The notes: generated from the sequence alone by a model not told the origin. 12,388 bases of DNA from Bathyarchaeum sp965602795 (GCA_965602795.1 CBFCZR010000042.1:1-12388); one strand, 5' to 3'. Positions 6,923 through 12,387 are shown, counted from the stretch's first letter. Numbers and translations are program-made.

Positions 6923-7771
6923 GTGGTAATTACGTTGACTGTTTACGTTACCAAGTTTGATGGAACAAGGCAACCGTTCGACAAAAGCAAAGTTGTGAGA
7001 ACCTGTGTTCGGATGGGCGCAACCAGAGATGTTGCTGAGTCAATCGCTGAAGAAATCGAGAATAGAATATACGATGGCATAGAGACAAAGAAAATCCTGC
7101 AGATGATCTTTAGACGTTTAAGGAAACGTAAACCCGTAATTAGGCATCAGATTGACCTGCGAAAGGCTTTGAGCCTGCTGAATCCAGCACCCGACTTTGA
7201 ACGATTCATTCAGCTTCTGTTAGCCGAACACGGCTATGAAGTTACCTCAAACCAGATTGTGAAAGGCAGATGCGTAGAGCATGAAGTGGATGCCATTGCC
7301 AGAAAAAACGGAAAAACCTGTATCGTGGAAGTCAAGCACCACTACAAATATCACACCCCAACAAGCCTCGACGTTAGCCGAATATCCAGAGCCGTATTCG
7401 AGGATGTAACCGAAGGGTACGAACTCGGATTAAACGACCTGAAAATAGATTATGCACTGATAGTTTGCAACACCAAACTGTCAGAACACGCAAAACGTTA
7501 CGCAGACTGCAGAGGAATCAGTCACATAGGATGGAGTTCGCCTCCAAACCGCGACCTGCAGACGATGATTGAAGAAAAGAAACTTTACCCCATAACTTTT
7601 CTTAAGGGATTAAACACCAAGACTAGAAACAAATTGGCATCTAAAGGAATCGTCCTGTTAAGGCAGTTGACTGGGAAAAGTTCAAAAGAGCTCAGAAAGC
7701 AAACCGGACTCCCAAAAGGAAAGCTTGAATCCATAATTGATAAAGCACGAATAATTCTTTCAGAAAAATAG
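6923..7771 (+). CDS. ATP-cone domain protein with Mrr-like PD-(D/E)XK nuclease and helix-hairpin-helix
   Basis: The 282-residue protein has three parts. Residues 5-85 form an ATP-cone, the regulatory nucleotide-binding domain of ribonucleotide reductases and NrdR: VTKFDGTRQPFDKSKVV, then the helical YDGIETKKILQMIF region. Residues 90-190 resemble Mrr-type restriction endonucleases: FERFIQLLLAEHGYEVTSNQ, D123 in HEVDAIA and E136-x-K138 in CIVEVKHHY give the D...ExK catalytic set, all present. Residues 229-280 look like a helix-hairpin-helix DNA-binding segment (FLKGLNTKTRNKLASKGI, then KQTGLPKGKLESI). The expected activity is metal-dependent DNA cleavage controlled by nucleotide state. The GTG start at 6923 gives the ATP-cone its normal N-terminus. 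No methyltransferase or specificity gene is adjacent, so it is not a standard restriction-modification system. DNA repair, or defence that senses (d)ATP, is possible. It has its own 64-base upstream gap. Confidence 0.82.
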   Translation: MVITLTVYVTKFDGTRQPFDKSKVVRTCVRMGATRDVAESIAEEIENRIYDGIETKKILQMIFRRLRKRKPVIRHQIDLRKALSLLNPAPDFERFIQLLLAEHGYEVTSNQIVKGRCVEHEVDAIARKNGKTCIVEVKHHYKYHTPTSLDVSRISRAVFEDVTEGYELGLNDLKIDYALIVCNTKLSEHAKRYADCRGISHIGWSSPPNRDLQTMIEEKKLYPITFLKGLNTKTRNKLASKGIVLLRQLTGKSSKELRKQTGLPKGKLESIIDKARIILSEK

Positions 7772-7786
7772 CGTGTTTATTCACTT

Positions 7787-7794
7787 CTTTTTTT
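7787..7794 (+). terminator. T-rich terminator after the nuclease gene
   Basis: CTTTTTTTG with seven T at 7788-7794 follows the nuclease stop codon by 16 bases, just upstream of the next promoter. Confidence 0.45.
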
Positions 7795-7828
7795 GATGTT
7801 TGTGGATTTGGTTGCTCAATTCGTTAAA

Positions 7829-7838
7829 TTTATTAATA
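7829..7838 (+). promoter_or_regulatory. TATA-like box for the 80-residue gene
   Basis: TTTATTAATA lies 32-41 bases before the ATG at 7870. The predicted transcript start is near 7858-7862, giving a leader of about ten bases, so translation is near-leaderless. Confidence 0.45.
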
Positions 7839-7869
7839 TGTTTAGTGAATCTTACTAGACGAGATAACG

Positions 7870-8112
7870 ATGCTGAAAACAACACTTCCCTGCGCAGACC
7901 CCCAATGCGCGGACAAAATGAGACTTGTGTTCCAAAACGAACGGTTTCTGGGCTACCGCTGTCTCCTAAAACCGAAATCACACAACTTCAGATATGACAT
8001 AGAGCGCAAACGATGGGAAAAAATCATAATAAAAACCAAGCCAATAATCGGCTACAAGAAATCTCCCTACGACGTAGCCTTAGATGAAGATGTCGCTATC
8101 GAAACAATCTAA
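7870..8112 (+). CDS. small protein of unknown function, putative metal-binding
   Basis: I do not recognise a named family. The 80-residue product begins MLKTTLPCADPQCADKM and has C8, C13, C31 (in GYRCLLKP) and H38 (in SHNFRYD), a C-x4-C-x17-C-x6-H arrangement that could hold one zinc ion or a small cluster. The second half is lysine-rich (RKRWEKIIIKTKP) and ends with an acidic tail (DEDVAIETI), a charge split often seen in small nucleic-acid-binding proteins. The gene has its own TATA-like box and a short leader, and the reading frame has ordinary codon use for the region. A longer frame from 7800 overlaps it, but its translation is not protein-like. It lies alone between the nuclease and rps12, so context says little. 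Existence is fairly likely; function is unknown. Confidence 0.65.
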   Translation: MLKTTLPCADPQCADKMRLVFQNERFLGYRCLLKPKSHNFRYDIERKRWEKIIIKTKPIIGYKKSPYDVALDEDVAIETI

Positions 8113-8205
8113 TCAATAAACAGCCATCTTCTAACACGTGAACAGTTTTTGGGTTAAGCCAGTTGTCAAGTTTCCAGTTGAATCTGAAGAAGTAAAAGGC
8201 AATAA

Positions 8206-8234
8206 TGGCACCTCATTGATGAGAAACAGTGCCA
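8206..8234. repeat. nested hairpin upstream of rps12
   Basis: TGGCAC 8206-8211 pairs perfectly with GTGCCA 8229-8234. Directly inside, CTCAT 8212-8216 and ATGAG 8219-8223 form a second inverted repeat around a two-base centre. It may be the 3' end structure of the preceding transcript or a small RNA, since it lies upstream of the rps12 TATA box. Confidence 0.35.
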
Positions 8235-8246
8235 ATCAACTGAATT

Positions 8247-8256
8247 ATTCGCGAAT
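8247..8256. promoter_or_regulatory. palindrome upstream of the rps12 promoter
   Basis: ATTCGCGAAT is a perfect ten-base palindrome about 32 bases upstream of the rps12 TATA-like box. Its position suits a transcription-factor site, but no regulator is known for it here. Confidence 0.25.
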
Positions 8257-8287
8257 CATATTTATGTGAGTTTGCTAATGTGGACTG

Positions 8288-8296
8288 TTTAAATAT
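8288..8296 (+). promoter_or_regulatory. TATA box for rps12
   Basis: TTTAAATAT is a near-ideal archaeal TATA box. A start about 25 bases from its centre falls near 8317. That is just after the first possible ATG (8314), which supports using the ATG at 8335 instead. Confidence 0.6.
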
Positions 8297-8334
8297 CAGA
8301 ACTCTAGAATAGAATGGTTAGAGGACAGAAAAGT

Positions 8335-8775
8335 ATGGGTTCCAAATCACCGAAAGGCGAACTCGCCGCAAGAAAACTGGTTGCGAAAAGAAAGCATTTC
8401 CGATGGAAAGACGATTACTACAAACGTCGAATGCTTAGACTGGATATTAAATCAGACCCCCTAAAGGGTGCCCCTATGGCGCGGGGAATAGTCTTAGAGA
8501 AGGTTGGTGTTGAAAGCAAGCAGCCTAACAGTGCTATCAGGAAATGTGTCAGAACTCAACTCATCAAGAACGGCAGGGTTATAACCGCTTTTCTTCCCGG
8601 AGACGGTGCGCTCAATGTGGTTGATGAGCACGATGAGGTTGTGGTGGAGGGAATCGGCGGGTCCCGCGGTGGAGCCATGGGTGATCTTCCCGGAGTCAGA
8701 TGGAAAGTTTCAACCGTTAACGGGGTCTCCCTTAATGAGCTGGTTCTCGGTAGAAAAGAGAAACCCATGCGCTAA
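8335..8775 (+). CDS. rps12: 30S ribosomal protein S12 (archaeal, uS12)
   Basis: The product is 146 residues from ATG 8335, the usual archaeal S12 length. It sits at the ribosomal decoding centre and helps select the correct tRNA. It carries the family's key blocks: KGELAARKL near the N-terminus, GAPMARGIVLEKVGVESKQP, NSAIRKCVR, TAFLPGDGALN, DEHDEVVVEGIGG, MGDLPGVRWKV and the basic RKEKPMR end. An ATG at 8314 would add seven residues, but GAGGA at 8321-8325 is placed for 8335, the predicted transcript start lies past 8314, and the shorter N-terminus (MGSKSPKG) matches the family. The rps7 gene follows after 72 bases with a separate TATA-like box. The usual upstream neighbours (rpo genes, L30e, nusA) are absent. 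Confidence 0.96.
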   Translation: MGSKSPKGELAARKLVAKRKHFRWKDDYYKRRMLRLDIKSDPLKGAPMARGIVLEKVGVESKQPNSAIRKCVRTQLIKNGRVITAFLPGDGALNVVDEHDEVVVEGIGGSRGGAMGDLPGVRWKVSTVNGVSLNELVLGRKEKPMR

Positions 8776-8800
8776 AGGTGGTTCTGCTCTCTAAACAATG

Positions 8801-8809
8801 CTTAAATAC
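8801..8809 (+). promoter_or_regulatory. TATA-like box for rps7
   Basis: CTTAAATAC between the S12 stop and the S7 start predicts a transcript start near 8830, so rps7 can be transcribed independently of rps12 with a leader of 10-20 bases. Confidence 0.5.
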
Positions 8810-8847
8810 TGGTTTCTGAACCCAGAAACTTTGTCAAGGTGACTCGG

Positions 8848-9423
8848 TTGAGCAAGATGGAAGAAATCAAACTGTTCGGAAAGTGGAGCTTCGACGGAAT
8901 TCAGGTACAGGATCCTGGGCTCCAGCAATACATTTCAGTTAAACCAGTCTATGTTCCCCACAGCATGGGCAGACATGAGCATGGAAAGTTCCACAAGGCT
9001 AAGGTCAGCATAGTTGAGAGGCTTATAAACAATCTTATGCGTCCTGGCAGTAGCGCCGGAAAGAAGACCCGAGCCATAAATTTGGTTAAGAATGCTTTAG
9101 AAATTATTCACATTCGTACAGGAGAGAATCCCATACAGGTTCTGGTTGCTGCGGTGGAAAACACTTCCCCTGGAGAGGATACTACTCGTATCAGTTACGG
9201 AGGCATCGCTTATCATATGGCTGTGGATATATCGCCTCAGAGACGAGTTGACCTTGCATTACGCTTTCTCTCTGAGGGCGCAAGAAAGCAGTCTTTTGGT
9301 AACCCCAAAGCTTTGGATGAGTATCTTGCTGAAGAGCTGATGTTGGCAGCCAAAAATGACGTGAAAAGCTATGCTGTGAAAAAGCGCAACGAGATGGAGC
9401 GAATAGCTCGGTCTTCACGCTAG
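8848..9423 (+). CDS. rps7: 30S ribosomal protein S7 (archaeal, uS7)
   Basis: S7 nucleates assembly of the 30S head by binding 16S rRNA near the E site. The product is 191 residues from the TTG at 8848. Family blocks are KLFGKWSFDGIQVQDPGLQQ, KPVYVPHSMGRH, IVERLINNLMRPG, a central KNALEIIHIRTGENPIQVLV, the ENTSPGEDTTRISYGG loop, DISPQRRVDLAL and the C-terminal RNEMERIARSSR. Three starts are in frame: GTG 8839, TTG 8848 and ATG 8857. AAGGTGA at 8836-8842 sits five bases before the TTG and includes the GTG itself, so TTG 8848 (N-terminus MSKMEEIKLFGKW) is preferred; the archaeal family often starts this way. The gene lies between rps12 and the EF-1 alpha gene, but fusA, which normally follows it, is missing. 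Confidence 0.95.
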   Translation: MSKMEEIKLFGKWSFDGIQVQDPGLQQYISVKPVYVPHSMGRHEHGKFHKAKVSIVERLINNLMRPGSSAGKKTRAINLVKNALEIIHIRTGENPIQVLVAAVENTSPGEDTTRISYGGIAYHMAVDISPQRRVDLALRFLSEGARKQSFGNPKALDEYLAEELMLAAKNDVKSYAVKKRNEMERIARSSR

Positions 9424-9491
9424 TAACAACATGTTATTTGTATCTGGAATATGGAAAAGGTGCAGTGATATGTTGGATTTCCTTCAAAAAG

Positions 9492-9500
9492 TTAAAATAA
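9492..9500 (+). promoter_or_regulatory. TATA-like box with purine-rich upstream element for the EF-1 alpha gene
   Basis: TTAAAATAA at 9492-9500 is preceded by AAAAAG, which resembles a BRE. The predicted start is near 9522, giving a leader of about 60 bases that ends with AAAGGAG (9562-9568) before the ATG at 9581. The 12-base spacing from that SD to the start is long. Confidence 0.5.
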
Positions 9501-9580
9501 CTGAACTACCGTTGTCTCTACTAATTACGTTACCTAACGAGTAAAAGGATAAACAAAAAGTAAAGGAGAAGAATGAAGAA

Positions 9581-10882
9581 ATGAGTAGTAAAGAAAAACC
9601 CCATCTGAACTTGGTAGTAATTGGTCACATCGACCACGGAAAATCTACAACCGTAGGTCATCTCTTCGCTCTCACAGGAGCAGTTGATGATCGAACTGCT
9701 AAAGCCTATGAGGAAGAAGCAAAGAAACTGGGAAGGGAGACCTTCAAGTTTGCTTGGGTTTTGGACAAACTCAAAGAAGAGCGCGAACGTGGTATGACCA
9801 TTGACGTTGCTTATTTGAAGTTTGAGACGCCGAAGTATGCCTTCACTATTATTGATGCTCCGGGGCACAGGGACTTCGTTAAGAACATGATTACTGGTGC
9901 CAGCCAATCAGACGCTGCTATTCTTCTTGTTTCTGCGAAACGGGGAGAATTTGAAGCTGGGATTGGTGCGGGTGGACAAACAAGGGAACACGCTTTTCTT
10001 GCATACACGTTGGGTGTTAACCAGCTTGTGGTTGCAATCAACAAGATGGATGATCCTACTGTGGATTGGAAGGAAGAGCGGTATAATGAAGTCAAAAATG
10101 AGATGACCCGCATATTGAAGATGTCTGGGTTTAATCCTGCTAAGATTCATTTTGTGCCTACTTCTGGATGGACTGGTGATAACCTGTCTAAACGAAGCGA
10201 GAACATGCCATGGTATAAGGGTCCTACACTGTTTGAGGCGCTTGATGAGATGGAAGTTCCAGAGAAGCCAATCAAGAAGCCGTTGCGGATTCCCATTCAG
10301 GACATTTACACGATCACTGGGATTGGTTCAGTTCCTGTGGGCAGGGTTGAGACTGGCGTGCTGAAGGAAGGTGACAATCTGATTTTTATGCCTGGTAAGG
10401 TTGAGGGTCAGGTTAAGTCTATAGAGACTCATCACGTGCAGGTAAAGCAGGCTCTTCCAGGAGACAACATAGGATTTAACGTTAGAGGTATCTCAAAGAA
10501 GGATGTTCACCGCGGAGACATTGCAGGTCATGTTGCCAACCCGCCGACTGTTGCCAGGGAGTTCATTGGGCAGATAATTGTGATTCATCATCCAACAGCG
10601 ATTGCCGCTGGGTATTCTCCGGTGTTGCACTCTAACACTGGTCAGGTGTCGTGCAGATTTAAGGAGATTATTTCGAAGTTGGATCCGAGGACTGGTCAGG
10701 TTGTGGAGAAGAATCCGTCGTTCCTGAAGACTGGTGATGGCGCGGTTGTGCGGTTTGAGCCTATTCAGCCGATTGCTATTGAGGCGTATTCTGAGTTTCC
10801 TGAGCTTGGGCGGTTTGCGGTTCGAGATATGGGCACCACTGTTGCTGCTGGTGTAGTCAAAGAAATTTCGGTTAAGGGCTAG
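9581..10882 (+). CDS. tuf: elongation factor 1-alpha (archaeal aEF1A, EF-Tu homologue)
   Basis: This GTPase delivers aminoacyl-tRNA to the ribosomal A site. At 433 residues it has the family's full length with three domains: GTPase (1-225), then two beta-barrels. All G motifs are visible: G1 GHIDHGKST 15-23, switch region RERGMTID, G3 DAPGH 92-96, G4 NKMD 154-157 and G5 TSGWTGDN. Domain 2 starts with KPLRIPIQDIYTITGIGSVP, and domain 3 contains HHPTAIAAGYSPVLH and the C-terminal RDMGTTVAAGVVKEI. The ATG at 9581 gives the normal N-terminus. Upstream is rps7 with 157 bases between; downstream is a terminator, then genes on the other strand, so rps10, the usual partner, is absent. Codons end mainly in G or T in the 3' half, unlike the A/C-ending codons near its 5' end. 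Confidence 0.98.
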   Translation: MSSKEKPHLNLVVIGHIDHGKSTTVGHLFALTGAVDDRTAKAYEEEAKKLGRETFKFAWVLDKLKEERERGMTIDVAYLKFETPKYAFTIIDAPGHRDFVKNMITGASQSDAAILLVSAKRGEFEAGIGAGGQTREHAFLAYTLGVNQLVVAINKMDDPTVDWKEERYNEVKNEMTRILKMSGFNPAKIHFVPTSGWTGDNLSKRSENMPWYKGPTLFEALDEMEVPEKPIKKPLRIPIQDIYTITGIGSVPVGRVETGVLKEGDNLIFMPGKVEGQVKSIETHHVQVKQALPGDNIGFNVRGISKKDVHRGDIAGHVANPPTVAREFIGQIIVIHHPTAIAAGYSPVLHSNTGQVSCRFKEIISKLDPRTGQVVEKNPSFLKTGDGAVVRFEPIQPIAIEAYSEFPELGRFAVRDMGTTVAAGVVKEISVKG

Positions 10883-10917
10883 AAAGAGACCCTTTTTTTC
10901 TTCTCTTTATTTTTTTA
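10883..10917 (+). terminator. hairpin and T-tract terminator after the EF-1 alpha gene
   Basis: AAAGAGA 10883-10889 is the exact reverse complement of TCTCTTT 10902-10908, and both an internal T-run (10893-10899) and a following T-run (10910-10916) are present. It begins directly after the stop codon and separates EF-1 alpha from the convergent membrane-protein gene. Confidence 0.7.
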
Positions 10918-10929
10918 CTGTTTTTTGTT

Positions 10930-11520
10930 TCAAATATAAGCAAGTAGTATTGTGAATAGGTTTTTGTCGAGGAGTAGAAGTATTCCTTGTGCTATGCATA
11001 TGCAGCCTACTATGAGGGTTACGGGTTTTGAGGCGAGCAGTGTTCCGATGAGCTTCAGGACGTCTTCTATGAACTTGAAGACCATGTAGACGATTACTGC
11101 GGGGATTAGGAAGATTATGAGGTAGACCCAGATTGAGGCGATGCCGAGGACTGTTTCGGGTAGGGGGAAGAAGAAGTAGATTGCGCCTGCGCTTAGGCCT
11201 CCGGCGATTAGGCCTAGTAGGGCTGCCCATGGGAAGTCTTTGATTGGTCTTAGGATTAGGACTAATCCTGCGATGATGAGTAGGTATGTGGTGTATGTGT
11301 CGACGTTGGGGGCTTGGGTTTGCCATGCTGCTGCGCCGGTTATGATTAGGGCGATGCCGGCGAAGAATCCGAAGAAGGAGATGATTTTTGTTAGTATGCT
11401 GGCGGGTGTTCCCACTATTGGTACGGGTTTTAGTAGTTTTTCTATGAACCATGCGGTTGCGATTATTCCGCCTATGATTAGGATGTATTCGGTGTTGTTC
11501 ACTAAGATGCTGAAATCCAT
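10930..11520 (-). CDS. six-helix membrane protein of unknown function
   Basis: The 196-residue product is almost entirely hydrophobic. Likely membrane segments are around residues 12-27, 45-66, 73-90, 97-122, 125-150 and 165-188. Short connecting loops carry a few charges (EKLLKPVP after the first, RPIKDFP after the third, KFIEDVLK after the fifth). No catalytic motif, transporter signature or signal peptide was recognised. The repeated pattern of helix pairs rich in Gly/Ala/Ile resembles small conserved archaeal integral membrane proteins, but I cannot name a family. The ATG at 11520 is chosen over an upstream in-frame TTG at 11535 because GGGTGA (11528-11533) lies seven bases before the ATG. 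A box reading ATAAAAG on the minus strand (11554-11560) is a possible TATA element. The gene converges on EF-1 alpha. Confidence 0.75.
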   Translation of the reverse strand: MDFSILVNNTEYILIIGGIIATAWFIEKLLKPVPIVGTPASILTKIISFFGFFAGIALIITGAAAWQTQAPNVDTYTTYLLIIAGLVLILRPIKDFPWAALLGLIAGGLSAGAIYFFFPLPETVLGIASIWVYLIIFLIPAVIVYMVFKFIEDVLKLIGTLLASKPVTLIVGCICIAQGILLLLDKNLFTILLAYI

Positions 11521-11553
11521 TTTTGTTTCACCCAACGGCTCTGTTCTAGGCTA

Positions 11554-11560
11554 CTTTTAT
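11554..11560 (-). promoter_or_regulatory. TATA-like box for the membrane-protein gene
   Basis: On the minus strand this reads ATAAAAG and predicts a transcript start near 11532-11535, just ahead of the SD at 11528-11533. A second box, GTTAAAAGC, lies a little further upstream at 11571-11579 and would give a longer leader. Confidence 0.35.
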
Positions 11561-11564
11561 GGCT

Positions 11565-11683
11565 GTGAACGCTTTTAACCCTTCTCACACTTTAACTAGG
11601 TCGGTGAACTTGCGTTCATTCTTTCTTTCTAAGAAACTGTTTTCGGTAACATTGTTAGAATGTGTTAATGAAAGTGTGAACGC
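11565..11683. repeat. repeated TGAACGC motif and palindrome upstream of the membrane-protein gene
   Basis: The sequence TGAACGC occurs at 11566-11572 and 11677-11683 and, inverted as GCGTTCA, at 11612-11618. The inverted copy is part of a palindrome, TGAAC-TTGC-GTTCA (11605-11618). The longer match GCGTTCATTCTTTC (11612-11625) against GAAAGTGTGAACGC (11670-11683) is an inverted repeat with 12 of 14 positions paired. Placement upstream of a promoter suits an operator, but there is no direct evidence for a regulator. Confidence 0.35.
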
Positions 11684-11717
11684 TAGACAGAACTTCTGTG
11701 CTGTGCTGCTGAATTTC

Positions 11718-11765
11718 TGAAAAAAGCTGTTTTTCAATAATGTACTTCTATTAGGAGCCTAATAG
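11718..11765 (-). terminator. two adjacent inverted repeats, probable terminator of the microgene operon
   Basis: TGAAAAA 11718-11724 pairs with TTTTTCA 11730-11736 around a five-base loop. CTATTAGG 11748-11755 and CCTAATAG 11758-11765 form an 18-base near-perfect palindrome. In minus-strand reading they lie about 50-100 bases after the zinc-ribbon stop and the second ends with a T-run, which suits transcript ending. The palindrome could also be a protein-binding site. Confidence 0.4.
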
Positions 11766-11814
11766 GGTTGGCTGGTTTGTTTTGTGTTAGCAAAATTTTG
11801 TGAAGAAGGCTGTT

Positions 11815-11958
11815 TTATGGTGTGTGGGTGATTATTTTTCCGCATTTTGGGCAGTGTATGTGGCGTAGAGACGATTGGGAGTCCCAACCAGATATAGCCG
11901 CGTCTTTTTTGGGTAGGACGTAGCCGCAACGGGGGCAGGTGTAGCTGTCTTTGGGCAT
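11815..11958 (-). CDS. 47-residue zinc-ribbon protein
   Basis: The translation starts MPKDSYTCPRCGYVLPKKDA and ends HIHCPKCGKIITHTP. Two C-P-x-C-G knuckles (C8/C11 and C36/C39) are exactly those of a zinc ribbon; the 24-residue linker between them contains WDSQSSLRH. Such mini-proteins bind one Zn and often contact nucleic acid or larger partners. The ATG at 11958 has AAGGA six bases upstream, overlapping the end of the preceding gene, whose TGA is three bases away. A longer alternative frame from 11965 (MNNAQRQLH...) lacks any motif and has no room for an SD, so it is rejected. It is the last gene of a three-gene array, too short for ordinary gene finders. Function is unknown. Confidence 0.75.
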   Translation of the reverse strand: MPKDSYTCPRCGYVLPKKDAAISGWDSQSSLRHIHCPKCGKIITHTP

Positions 11959-11961
11959 TGT

Positions 11962-12099
11962 TCATCCTTCTTTGTAGAATTTTATGATTTTCTGTGCCGC
12001 CTTCTCCGAGATTCCGTGTTTTCTTAGTTGTTTGTATAGTTTTTGGGATTCCGGGGTTGTGTGTTGTTTTATTTTTTGGAGGAGGCGCACGGTGTTCAC
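11962..12099 (-). CDS. 45-residue helical, basic protein of unknown function
   Basis: The GTG start at 12099 overlaps the stop of the regulator gene in a GTGA junction, a typical sign of translational coupling, and AAAGG lies directly before it. The product (MNTVRLLQKIKQHTTPESQK, then LYKQLRKHGISEKAAQKIIK, then FYKEG) is rich in Lys and Gln with a regular hydrophobic pattern, consistent with two or three helices; the GISEKAAQKII part resembles a small helix-turn-helix or helix-hairpin-helix. No family is recognised. Its stop lies three bases from the zinc-ribbon start. Existence is supported by the tight packing, the SD before the next gene and the lack of an alternative frame; function is open. 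A second in-frame GTG at 12090 is less likely as the start. Confidence 0.6.
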   Translation of the reverse strand: MNTVRLLQKIKQHTTPESQKLYKQLRKHGISEKAAQKIIKFYKEG

Positions 12100-12266
12100 C
12101 TTTGGGGTTTGGTTTCGCCTATTTCTATGAGTTTGGTTCTGACTGCTTCGGCGACGAACTCGGTTACGCTTCTATAGCCCAGATCGCCCCTGCGCTTAAC
12201 CAACGCCTTAACCTTATCATACAAGCCCGACGGAACATTCACAGAATCATAACCCTTAACAGGCAT
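12096..12266 (-). CDS. ribbon-helix-helix (CopG-like) DNA-binding protein
   Basis: The 56-residue product has the standard archaeal ribbon-helix-helix layout: a short strand (GYDSVNVPS, residues 5-13), helix A (GLYDKVKALVKRRGD, 14-28), a turn with the conserved G-Y-R-S (30-33), and helix B (VTEFVAEAVRTKLIEIGE, 34-51). These proteins bind DNA as dimers through the strand and act as repressors, antitoxins or plasmid copy regulators. The ATG at 12266 follows GGGTGA (12273-12278) by six bases. It overlaps the next gene by four bases and heads the array, so self-regulation of the operon is plausible. No toxin of a known family is paired with it. Codons 1-30 end mostly in G or T, while codons 32-56 end mostly in A or C, an abrupt change noted separately. 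Confidence 0.85.
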   Translation of the reverse strand: MPVKGYDSVNVPSGLYDKVKALVKRRGDLGYRSVTEFVAEAVRTKLIEIGETKPQR

Positions 12267-12282
12267 CAGCTTTCACCCGCTT

Positions 12283-12387
12283 TTACATATGCCATTTTAA
12301 GACGGCTGCAACAGCCTCATCGATAGAACTTACCCCACAAAGTATATAACGTTTACCATAATTACACACGTCTTTCCAATAATGCGT
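12283..12387 (-). CDS. possible C-terminal end of a gene continuing past the right edge (partial)
   Basis: On the minus strand a frame is open from the window edge to a TAA at 12285-12283. It encodes 34 residues (THYWKDVCNYGKRYILCGVS, then SIDEAVAAVLKWHM). The amphipathic SSIDEAVAAVLKW end resembles a real helix, and the stop is 16 bases upstream of the regulator start, a natural operon spacing. However, 34 open codons can arise by chance, and TATATAA at 12343-12349 could instead be the regulator's promoter. Confidence 0.3.
   Translation of the reverse strand, partial: THYWKDVCNYGKRYILCGVSSIDEAVAAVLKWHM

Noticed and set aside
7800..7997. 65-codon plus frame overlapping the 80-residue gene
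   Set aside because: Its first part covers the TATA-like box, and its translation shows no motif, unlike the overlapping frame with three cysteines and a histidine.
8217..8244. C/D box small RNA candidate (TTGATGA ... CTGA)
   Set aside because: The C box lacks the first purine, and no good C'/D' pair or closing stem was found. The same holds for a GATGATG at about 862.
9470..9544. 24-codon frame before the EF-1 alpha gene (MLDFLQKVKITELPLSLLIT...)
   Set aside because: It overlaps the TATA-like box and predicted start of that gene; as a leader peptide it would not be on the same transcript.
9573..9584. three-codon frame ATG-AAG-AAA-TGA overlapping the EF-1 alpha start
   Set aside because: Probably chance in an A-rich leader; the SD spacing is too short for it and somewhat long for the real start.
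10907..11452. 181-codon minus-strand frame rich in Arg, His, Asn and Pro
   Set aside because: It is the shifted frame of the six-helix membrane protein, with a biased composition unlike real proteins.
11559..11720. 53-codon plus-strand frame (MAVNAFNPSHTLTRSVNLRS...) between the membrane gene and the microgene operon
   Set aside because: No SD, no recognisable motif, and its repeated V-N residues come from the repeated GTGAAC DNA motif. It also overlaps promoter and hairpin elements of the other strand.
11994..12326. 110-codon plus-strand frame
   Set aside because: It lies opposite the regulator and helical microgene, its translation is low-complexity at the start, and the minus-strand frames have clear fold signatures and SD sites.
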